From contig OZ024721.1 in assembly GCA_964016875.1 (NCBI GenBank), positions 191,001 to 255,000 of the forward strand: 64,000 nucleotides of DNA. Direction: 5' to 3'. Of the stretch, positions 47,821-57,719 are shown one piece after another. Both the position numbers and the translations under genes were made by a program. This DNA is from Fallopia convolvulus (taxonomy: Eukaryota; Streptophyta; Magnoliopsida; Caryophyllales; Polygonaceae). Under the pieces are notes generated by a model. The model saw only the letters and a program-made list of their open reading frames with translations, was not told the DNA's origin and ran no database searches. Numbering within the stretch: position 1 is the stretch's first letter; every line of letters starts with the position of its first letter.

Positions 47821-49361
47821 ACTACGATTCGGTATTTTATAGACATTATAAATAGGATATTAATAGATAAAAATATACTATAAACTTTAATATAAGTAAT
47901 TTATTACTCGTAGAGTGTTTAATTTTTTTTAATCAAATATTATATTATTCATATTTTATTACTTTGCATGTACCATTGTACGTACATTTAGAGATTATCA
48001 AATATTTCAATATATCCATTAAATATTTTATTATCTATTTTTATTAATTTTAAACATTATAAATATTTATCATTAATTGTTTTTATAAAATAAAATCAAT
48101 ATATCTATAAATAAATTCGTCAAAAGATATATGCTAAAAGGTTTATATTTATTTTAAATTATTTTAAATATTTTATCTTTAATTTTAAATACTTGTATAA
48201 GGAAGCTTTCAAAAGATACTATTTTATTGAATTATAATATATTTATGTTGATGTTTTAGGGTTTATCGATTTTATGTTTTCATTCCCAGAATTTAGATAT
48301 TATTGTATTGAATTATAATATATTTATGTTGATGGTTTATGGTTGAATATATATATATATATTATTAAGATCTATATATTAGTTTTGGATTACGAATGGT
48401 CAAATGTGATATAAATATTTAATTAGTTCCGAATATGGATGTAGTTTAGTTATATAAGTGATTTGAAAACATAAACTCGATACTAGGATTGAATGCAAAT
48501 TTTTGTGAAAATTGGGTGCTTAAGAGTAGTTCAGAAAGCAACAACTCAACAACCTTGAGAAACTCAGGTAGTAAATAGAATAAATCAAACAAAATAAAGC
48601 ATACTTGGAATGGAAATAGTGGAATCAAAAGCTGGTTTGAAAATTATTATGTTTCATTCTAAATGATGAAGAAAATGACACAAGAGGAAATCTTCCCTCA
48701 TGATACAAAGTATTTATGGTTGTGCGTCTTTGCATATTCTACATCTTTTTGGCTTATGAATCTAAAGAAAAATTATGCTGCTAAATGTGAAGCAATGGCA
48801 CTTTCTGTTGTAATTTTATAGCTAAACCACAGGCCTCACCAAGTATTTATAGTTTTCAAACTTGTTATCTAAATTCACAGCATCTGCATTGCATTTTCCC
48901 ATGCTTAATAGTTTCTATCCATATGTAGATATCTTAATCAAACACATAACCTAGAAAAAATTCTACATTTAGAAGTGACAAAACTTTGCTTATATCGATT
49001 TTAATCTTTTATTAGCAGAGCCTTTTTGTACCTTTTATTGGTGTCATATAAGGTATCTTGGCTGAAACAATTGAATCCCTAATCCCATTGATTTTTAAAC
49101 TAGTTTTCACTTTCAGCATAGTATGTCTAAAACAATATGGATGTAGTTTAGTTTTATAAGTGATTTGAAAACATAAAATCGATACTTGAAAATCATGTAT
49201 TGAAGAGAGAACATATTTATGAAATTATGTTATGAACAAATTCAGATCCATATTTATGAAGTCATGGGAATGCAAAGTTGAATATCAAGAGCATATAATG
49301 AAAGAAACAATTTCAACAGGGGTTTCAGGAGAGATGCGCGTCTTTTTCTACTCTCGTCTCG
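47821..49361. other. AT-rich intergenic with a spaced direct repeat
   Basis: 48433-48484 and 49135-49186 are near-identical 52-base direct repeats starting ATATGGATGTAGTTTAGTT, about 700 bases apart. A (TA)n tract lies near 48348-48362. No gene was recognised. Confidence 0.5.
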
Positions 49362-52101
49362 ATGCCGCCTCCTCAGTCGAAAAAGCAAAACACAAGACAT
49401 GCGAGGTCACGGGGCATATTAGCGGAGCAACGTGCTCAAGTCGAGCCTCGGTCGAAGAAGGCTAGGACGAGGCCCATAGTAGATACATTGATTTCAGAGC
49501 TGCAGCACGAGGAGACAAAGCAGCATATTAGGGATATGCAGACATGTCAGGATATAGGGCCATCCGCCCCTATCGATGTCGATATGACGCCGTAGACAGA
49601 TCAGATTACGACGACCGATGTTGTTGACCCTAGATGAGCAGACACTTACCCCTCCGCGTGTTTCACATTCTCCATTGGGCACGATTGAGGATATTATGAG
49701 GGATGTTGATACGAGCCCTCGGGTTGAGATGGTTACTCAAACCGACGACGCTGTCCTTGAGAGCGACCCTGCATTGAGAGAGCCGACTGTTTTAGATACT
49801 GATATGCACGATGATGAGGAGATACTGAGGGACATTGATTTTACTGTGCCATCTCCTTGCACTACCGATAGTCCAGCTCCTCCTCGCGCTACCGGTAGTC
49901 TGACACTGCCTCCCCCATCTGATATGAGGACGGACCCGTTCCTGTGGTCCAGCACGTACCGCCCTTAATAGAGGAGGTTCCGGCCGCTCCTGCTCCGGCT
50001 GACGAGATGTGGCAGCCTGGAGGGCCGCGATTACCAGTCCTCCTTCGGTCGTACCCAACTCATGTAGTAGAGTCGATTGGAGGTGGACACTTGCGTCGTT
50101 GGAGGGCCGTGAGGGCGTCGTTATAGAGGATAGATTGGTAAGTGTCTTTTATACCGGTTTATTTTAGCTTAATATTTCATATGATTGAATAGCGTTATTG
50201 AGAATTTGAATTTTCTTTTTCAGTGGCGCAATGTCATTAGGGCTCACTCACGACCGGTGGAGTGGACGGATATTCAGACGCATATGATTGAGGAGCCGGG
50301 TACGTGGTGGAGTATTGTACAGCAGACCGATCTAGGACGACTAGAGACCTTGACATACGGAGGATCGGATCACGCGATCGTTACAGCTTTTGTGGAGCGT
50401 TGGCATCTTGAGACCAACAGCTTCCACTTCCCATAGGGCGAGATCACGATCACCCTCTACGATGTCCATCGGATATTGGGGATACCGATTGATGGAGACG
50501 CTGTGGTGAGACAAATTGAGAGCGTCGGGGATTTCCAAAGTCGTGTGATGGAGATATTAAGGCTCACTCCTCAGCAGTACCGCAAATATAAGACCTCCAT
50601 ACCGAGTAAGGATCTCCAGGCTATCATACTTCAGATGATTGCAAATAGGCGGGACCCACAGCACATAGCGTCTGCGTACTTGCCGTGGTTGCTTAGCCAG
50701 ACTTTGTTCTGTGACAAGAGCACCAACAAGGCGAGGACTATATATTTACAGTGTTTGATGGATCATGGTGTTACCAGCAGATTCACATGGGGTGCTGCGG
50801 CATTGGCGTGCATATACCGCCATTTGGGCATTGCATCTCGCCAGGGGTCAGCGGGATAGGGAGGATGCATGCTCATTTTGAAGGTATAATAGTATTGTGA
50901 TTAAGTTTTGGTTGATGAACAATTTTCGTTATTTTGGTACTCATTTTAATTTAATTTTATAGGCTTGGATATGGGAGTACTTTAGACATTTTCGTGGGCA
51001 TTCAGTGTTGAATTTGAATGCTTTGACGGATGACCGAGCGGGTGCCCGAGATAGGAATGAACACCGATCAGGGCCGAAGAAGCCGCAGCGCTTGGAGGAT
51101 ATTCGGAGGGTTATGGAAACGATTCTTGCTGATGAGGTAAAAGTGTTAATAGTTTGACATATTACTTCTTATTGAGTTGTAATTCAAATTATTTTTCCCG
51201 TTGACTTGCAAGTTTGTTGGACGCCTTGGAATCGAGACCTGGATTTTGAGACGGAGTATCGGATTTCTAGGTATCGAGGAGTTCTGCATTGCTTCGATAT
51301 TTATGAGCCATACCATCCCGAGAGATGTCTGCGCCAGTACTATCGTGTGCAGACGAATACCCCAGATCTGATTGAGCCGCGTGTAGTCTCGCGTACAAGG
51401 GAGATAAACACCTACAGTGTTGTGTTTCGGAACCCAGACTTGTATTGGAATGAGCGGTATGACCACCTGATTGACCTCGAGCAGCATGCCGTGGCTCAGT
51501 ATCCTTGGCAGGCGGACCCTGCGTATCTTGACTGGTTCGACGGGGTGACACATCCATATCTAGATCCTAGATCAACCCGTCAGAACCGTCCTCGGGAGCC
51601 CGCTGCCCATCTTGCAGTTATGGTGGACGTTACTGTGGTATGTTAATATGTAATACAAAGTTTTGTATGCAATTATATTCGTTTGTACTGTGTTGTATTT
51701 AATGCGTTCAATAAATTGTGCAGCGGGCGTAACAGGCAGTTGGATACGCACTAGAGGCTTTATAGGGAATGCCCATGGATCATGTCGCTAGGACGTACCT
51801 GCAGGAGATGTTGAGCATTTTAGCGGCTGGTGTTCCGCCCCTACCTCCACCCGTGAGTAGGCCGTCTAGGGATTCTCAGTACTCTCGCGGAGAAGGCAAC
51901 GGGCTTCGTCGTGCTGTGGAGGGTAGTAGTACAGGGGGTGTTGGGGTTCAAGATAGTAGGACCGGGGGTGCTGATGACGGTACCGCGTCTAGGGATGGTG
52001 ATGGAGGTGAGGGAACCGGGGCTAGGGATGATGCTGGAGGTGAGGGCACCGGGCCTAGTGATGGTGCTGGAGGTGACAGCACCGGGGATGGGGAGTCGTA
52101 G
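49362..52101 (+). pseudogene. Plant mobile domain (PMD/MAIN-like) gene, decayed
   Basis: The PMD core is at 50224-50860: WWSIVQQTDLGRLETL, FVERWHLETNSFHFP, GEITITLYDVHRILGIPIDG, YLPWLLSQTLF. It continues in spliced-looking pieces at 50963-51136 (AWIWEYFRHFRGHS) and 51212-51640 (TPWNRDLDFETEYRISRYRG). The N-terminal part (49362-50110) is low-complexity and shifts frame. The C-terminal tail (51769-52101) is Gly/Asp-rich with repeats of GGEGTG. In-frame stops lie at 50434-50436, about 50857 and in the segment after 51723. Such PMD proteins occur as host genes and as passengers of Mutator-like elements; the low-complexity flanks suggest the transposon type. Confidence 0.75.
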
Positions 52102-52189
52102 TTTATTAGGGATTGAAGTATATTTTTGTATGTGTCATTATCATCATGATAATAGAACTCATGTTTATATCAGTTTTTTGTTATAGATG

Positions 52190-52760
52190 GCATTATTTTG
52201 AAGGCAAATGAATTCAATTACGTTGTCCATGTTTCTTCTAAGTTTGTGACCTTGAATTGGATTATAACTTCCTGTGTTATGATTGCTATATTCTTCCTAT
52301 TATATGTTTCTTATGAAAAGCTACTAAAGATCTTAGTTTCAACAAGGAATGCAAAGGGAATGCCATTTTATGTTGGTGATATCTCAAAAAGCTATCATGG
52401 TGAGAAGGTACATTCTAATTTTTGGCAAGTTTTCAGTGGAATTGGAGTTCTTGGGGGCTGTGGCTGATGATCTTCTGAAGCTCCATCTTTTTTTATCCTT
52501 TGGAGTTGATGGAGTGATCACAATTGGAAAATCTAGAAGCAAGTGTTGCTGCTTTGAGGAAAATGTCTGAGCAATGGAAGCATATAAATCTTAGCCAGCC
52601 ATATCGAGAGGCATTCAAGGCAACTCTCAAAAGCTTCCAGGAAAAGGCAAGCTTCCATTTCTTCCAATTAGCCTTGATGTATACGGATTGCCATTTTCAT
52701 GTTTTGATCATTTGGTGTTGTGTTTGCTGTGTAATTTAGGAAGTGGGTTGGAAAGGAATT
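52190..52760 (+). pseudogene. Captured exon-like fragments, unrecognised genes
   Basis: An open stretch at 52338-52408 ends in a donor-like AAG/GTACAT. Another at 52524-52646 encodes MENLEASVAALRKMSEQWKH and ends in AAAAG/GCAAGC. Both look like real exons next to introns, but no flanking exons are present. I do not recognise the proteins. Confidence 0.35.
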
Positions 52761-52807
52761 TGGTAAGGTTCAATCTTCTTACACTTTGCTGATGATTCTC
52801 TGTATAA

Positions 52808-53675
52808 AGATTGCTGAATCAAGAAGGTATGGCAATTGGCAAGCTCAAAGATCCCAGCTTTCCCAGCAACACCTGCAACAGCAACTGGTGCAGCAACAGT
52901 CATCCCTGAACCAGCAGCAACAGCAGTCTCCAAGGATGCAAGTAACTTTAGGCCAAAAGTCTTTGAGTTTGACTGGATCATAGCCTGATGCAACTGCATC
53001 TGGAGCCACTACACCAGGAGGAAGCTCCAGTCAGGGAACAGAAGCAAGCAATCAACTACTAGGGAAAAGGAAGATACATGATATGCTATACAACACTGAA
53101 GCTTGATGTATTACTTGATTTTAATTAGACTGACATTCTTAATTATAAGTAATGAGAAACTTTTGTTCCATGAAGGTGGATAGTTCCTGCTTGCTTTCTT
53201 TATGTTTATTGCAACCATGTGTATTTACTTGCTGAGGATCCTATATATTTTGTTCATTTTGTGCAGGTGGATGCACAAGCAAAGCTTGCTCCTGAAGTTG
53301 AAGATCTTCTTTTGGAAATTGCTGATAATTTTATCGATTCGGTAAGTTCTGATTTTGTTATACAACTGCAGATTTTGCTGGAAGCTTTGGAGCTTCATGA
53401 TTATTTGCTATTCCTGAAGTATCAGCTCCAACTTATGAACTCTTAAAAGTGAATAACTTTTTGAAGTTCCATTATTGAATGTAGAATAATAATCCAACTT
53501 CACAGATCTGATTTTTGTGCACTTTTGTAGCTGCTTAGCTGATTAAACACTTGACACTACTCTCTTTTTTTCACTATTTCTTCTAATTTTGGCAGGTTAC
53601 AGCATTTGCATGTACCTTGGCAAAGCATCGCAAATCTTCAACATTGGAGGCCAAAGATGTATTACTACATCTAGG
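52808..53675 (+). pseudogene. TAF12 (TFIID subunit 12) gene fragment
   Basis: Three exon pieces match plant TAF12. The first is a Gln-rich stretch ending QKSLSLTGS and continuing past an in-frame TAG (52981-52983) into PDATASGATTPGGSSSQGTE and LLGKRKIHD. The second is LAPEVEDLLLEIADNFIDS (about 53283-53342). The third is VTAFACTLAKHRKSSTLEA through the end of the histone-fold helix (53596-53675). Introns are kept, so the capture was from genomic DNA. The upstream protein and the final exon are missing. Confidence 0.75.
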
Positions 53676-53760
53676 TACCATGCTGCATCTATGTATTGCT
53701 TCCATTTATCTTTGTCTCATTTCATTGATTTATTAATGAATATCAAAGTTGTGACAATCT

Positions 53761-53974
53761 TTATGCACCAATGAATTTTGATGGTGTAGATAACAGGTGA
53801 GGTCACCCAGCTTTAAGCTGCTGGATTATAAACCACAGTGGAAAATCCTTTCTATTATCCTGCAAGTTTATGCACCAATGAATTTTGATGGTGTAGATAA
53901 CAGGTGAGGTCACCCAGCTTTAAGCTGCTGGATTATAAACAACAGTGGAAAATCCTTTCTATTATCCTGCAGGT
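53761..53974 (+). repeat. Tandem duplication, 2 x 107 bp
   Basis: 53761-53867 and 53868-53974 start TTATGCACCAATGAATTTTG and differ at only one or two bases. The duplication lies between the TAF12-like and kinesin-like fragments. Confidence 0.9.
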
Positions 53975-54339
53975 TTGGCTTGGAACAGCTCATCAGAAGC
54001 TGGATTCTCTATTACTACAAGTTTGCTTCACATTGTTATATTAATTAATATCTCATTGTGAAGTTCCTGGTGTGGTTTGGATAATTCTTGTCCATTCTCC
54101 CTTTCTATGTGCATTCAAGTTTGGTGTGATTGATGCTTATGCAATAATTGGAGATGTCTCCGGTCTAGCTGAAAAGATTCAGAGTTTTTTCATGCAGGAA
54201 GTTCTTTTGGAAACTCACTAGTTCCAAGCTTCTGGTGTATATTTCATCAGGAATTGGGATTTTTATAAGCATTTGCATCTTGATGTGTACTCTTGTTATA
54301 TACTTACAAATTGAACTTATTATAATGGCAACCCCTGTG

Positions 54340-54776
54340 CAGGTAATTGACACTGTGATGAGAAAGGTTGTAAAAGACTTGTCTACAGTGCTTGTTTCCC
54401 AAGGAATTGGAATGAAGCAAAACAAGAAATCAGAAGGATCCAATCAGAGTGGGAGAAAGAAGTTGCAAGGCTAGGTGACCACTCTGCAAAACTTCTTTCT
54501 AAATGCTATTGTATATTTTAGTATGTCAGTTCTATGAAGCTTCACTTCAACTTGATATCTTAATGCTCTGCTGGCTTCAGGGAATCATATAAGTAGTCTT
54601 CAAGTAGCATCCTCTTCATACCACAAAGTTCTTGAGGAAAACCGTGTACTTTTTTTTCTGTGAATGCAGAACAAATATATGCTGACACACAACCACTGGT
54701 TAGATCTGTACTCGACGGTTTTAATGTTTGCATCTTTGCATATGGACAAACCGGCTCTGGGAAGACATACACTATG
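54340..54776 (+). pseudogene. Kinesin-14 motor fragment
   Basis: The exon at 54670-54776 encodes YADTQPLVRSVLDGFNVCIF followed by the P-loop AYGQTGSGKTYTM and a GT donor. This is the start of a plant kinesin-14 motor. Upstream, 54342-54476 holds an exon-like stretch (VIDTVMRKVVKDLSTVLVSQ). In another frame it contains IRRIQSEWEKEVARL, typical of the coiled coil before the motor. The rest of the motor is absent. Confidence 0.7.
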
Positions 54777-55462
54777 GTAATTATAAGTTTTATTTGCCCT
54801 TTTGGTTTTCCCTGTTCAATTGCTTCAGTTTCACTAGTGTCTTGGTCATAATTTTCTTGTTTATGTAACATATTCTGTGTTTGCTGGTGTGGTCTTTGGT
54901 TTATAAAAACTTGTCTAGCATTGAAAAGATCGGCTAACACTAATGTGGCAGACTCTTGGCTTTCTTCACTAGAGGTATGAAGAACCTTGACATGGGATTT
55001 TAAAGTTGTGTTTGCTGTAGCTCCCTTCTGCACAAGATCGCTGGTGTGGTCCTTTATTTTCTCTTAACAGAAGGAGAGAAGAGAAAGATACCTTCTAAGA
55101 CAGCAGGTAGAAGGGGCGAATTCTGCCTAAGAGAAACGTATGTTCAGCTTACATGGTTGTTTGCCATTTACTTTGTAGATAGTGAAAGAGTTGTTAAAGA
55201 CCTGTTACGTGATCTACCTAGACAAAGTTGCATTGTTGAGATGTAATTCAGTTTACCAGTTTGTTTAATTTTGAGAAATGTCAGTGATTCATTATGGTCA
55301 GCTAGAACTGGGAATATATGGTCAAGGAGCATCATATGAACTTGCAACAAAACATACTAGTCTGATAACGGGTAAAAACAAGGAAAACCAGGGATGCTAA
55401 AATAACATAAACACTCTTCTAAAAGAACATAAACACCCTAAAACTATAAAAAAAAATATGAT

Positions 55463-55807
55463 CTATTCAATTATAATTGGATTCGTCTCGCTAGCACCTT
55501 CATCTTCGTTCTCCACAGGCTCCCTCCTCACTAAGCAAAAATCAGGTTCAGTCGGATTGTCGTTCATCTCCTCATCAAAAATTCGTTCTAGTGTCCTGAA
55601 ATAACCTAAGCGCCCAAGATGCCTGCCAACCTTCTTGATCCCAATTTCCTTGCTTTGCATGAGTTCGCGCATAAATAGGCGAATCTCTTGCAAATCCCTC
55701 GAATGCTCCCTTGAAACCATGGCTCCTGTGTTCTTGAACGTCTTGAGTGTGTTGATAATGAATGAAGAGTTACTTGAATGAAGATACAACTGATGCATTG
55801 AACGCAT
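55463..55807 (-). CDS. Hypothetical protein, 114 residues
   Basis: Open frame reading outward from the left end of the Mutator-like element. It has a basic, helical-looking middle (REHSRDLQEIRLFMRELMQS) and an acidic C-terminus rich in E, D and N. I do not recognise it. Its start lies between the two short motifs shared with the right end, so it may be read from the terminal repeat. It may also be a chance frame. Confidence 0.3.
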   Translation of the reverse strand: MRSMHQLYLHSSNSSFIINTLKTFKNTGAMVSREHSRDLQEIRLFMRELMQSKEIGIKKVGRHLGRLGYFRTLERIFDEEMNDNPTEPDFCLVRREPVENEDEGASETNPIIIE

Positions 55808-55961
55808 AAATAGAGAGTGAGGTGGTCATCTGGCGCCATATTTTTTCACCAAATAATATTTTCCAAAATTAATCATGCAGATTGTGTTGAATCTCACAAC
55901 TTCCATATCCTACATAATCCGATATGGATGGAGTTGGCGGTTTATTTTGTTCTGGATTTAG

Positions 55962-56118
55962 GCGCTTCATGAAGCGCAACTTCACGCTTCATAAAGCGTT
56001 CCGTCTCATGGAGCGTTCCCTTTTAATTGGCCCAGATTGCCCCGCAAGGGGTTTTTTTTGTATATTGCAGCGCCTCATGAAGTGATATGCTTCATGAACC
56101 ATAGCGCTTCATGATGCG
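55962..56118. repeat. Palindrome cluster, left end of the Mutator-like element
   Basis: A perfect 16-bp palindrome, GCGCTTCATGAAGCGC, lies at 55962-55977. Variants follow at 55985-55998 (CGCTTCATAAAGCG), 56071-56082, 56088-56099 and 56104-56118. Related copies occur at 57406-57488 (four, with CGCATCATGAAGCG-like sequence) and at 61085-61187 near the other end. Confidence 0.85.
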
Positions 56119-56479
56119 ACAAATTAGGGTTGATGGCTTATTGGTAGGGTTTATTGTTAATATTAGGGTTTTATCTCTACATGCAAATTAGTGTTAAGGG
56201 ATAGAGTTTTCTTTCCATTTTGATGTTAGTTAAATGGTAGGATTAAGGTCAGGATTTATGATTTTAGTTATTTTGGTTGTATATACGATATGGTTAGGGT
56301 TACTTTGAGGTTTTGATCATTCCATGCAAATTAGGTTAGCGATTATTAGTTATGGTATGAATTAGGCTTACTTGTTAGTTATTGGGTTTAGGGATATGTT
56401 GTATATATGTCAGGGTTAATATGTTAAATGGATGATGCTTGTGATATATGGTCTTTTTTAATGGGTTAAGGTTTACTAT

Positions 56480-56980
56480 TTAGGGTTTAGGGTTGATGAT
56501 AAAACTAAATCATGTTGAAAACATTCCACTTCACCCAATATACTTAACAACTAACCATAACCCTACCCTAACCCTACACCTAAATAATCTTGACCTGAAC
56601 CATACCCTAAACCATAACCCTACCCTAAACCCTAAACGCTAACCATAAAACATAACCTTACCATAAATTAAGAAGTACTTGTAAAGTTGTCGGGTTAGTG
56701 TTTAGAAGTTTATCGATTATTAGTTATGGTATGAAGTACCCTATCACTAACCCTCTCCCAAAACCCTAAACCCTCTCCCTAAACCTAATAAAGTACTTGT
56801 AAGGATGTCGGTTTAGTGTTTAGAAGGTTATTAAACACTAAAACCTAACCCTAAACCCTAAACCCTAACCCTAAACTTACTATACCTTAACCCTACCCTA
56901 AACCTACCCTAAACCTACCCTAAACCCTACCCTTACTATACCTTACTATACCCTACCCTAAACCCTAACCATTAAACGTA
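56480..56980. repeat. Interstitial telomere-like repeats
   Basis: Degenerate plant telomere units occur first as TTTAGGG (56480-56495), then on the opposite strand as CCCTAAA and variants such as CCCTAACCCTAAACC through 56980. They are interrupted and imperfect, so this is not a chromosome end. Confidence 0.75.
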
Positions 56981-57719
56981 ACCTTACCATAAATTATGGT
57001 AATAACCCATATAACATGAAATTTCAAGAACCGGAACTTTTTTATTTTTCCAACTTATTTTGAGGCCGGTTCGATTATATAAAAGGTTTAATATGATTAC
57101 TAAGGGTTCACATATTCAAATATACATAAAATCATATATTATATATCCAAAAAATTATTTCAATTACAATCTCTTAGGAACCGGTTATAATTTTTTTTTT
57201 CGAACCCTAAAAATAGGTGAACCGGTAGGTTTATTATAATTCCGGACCAAACCGACTCGAAAATGCCTTAGTTGAAATCAAAATTATCTCCTATATGTAT
57301 TGATAGCCAATGCGGCACACTTGGTCCAGGTACACGCGTTTGACGAATTAGTCTACGGTTCGAAATGGGGGACGAGCGAAAGCCACCCTTTTTTCTCATG
57401 GATTTTTGCGCATCATAAAGCATTCACTTGCGCATCATGAGGCGTGAGTTTGCGCATCATGAAGCGTCCGTTTGCGCGTCATGAAGCATTATAATCAGCG
57501 ACACTCAGCAATAGAAAATCACTCCTGTATCAGCTTCAATACTTTCAATGTTGCTATCAAAAAAAATACTTTCAATGTCAATCAATGGCATTCGAAGCAA
57601 TAGCAATTCACAAAACCTTATTGAAACTTGTTTAAATTTAGTTCAGTGTAAAAATAAGTGTCTACAATGCAGACCATAATCAAAAGATTCTTAACAATAT
57701 GTATCCAACATTCATAACT

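Noticed and set aside
55046..55246. 66-residue frame as continuation of the kinesin motor
   Set aside because: It does not match the motor sequence after the P-loop and has no supporting splice sites.
56480..56980. Chromosome end or true telomere
   Set aside because: The units are degenerate and interrupted, in both orientations, and flanked by transposon and gene sequence on both sides.
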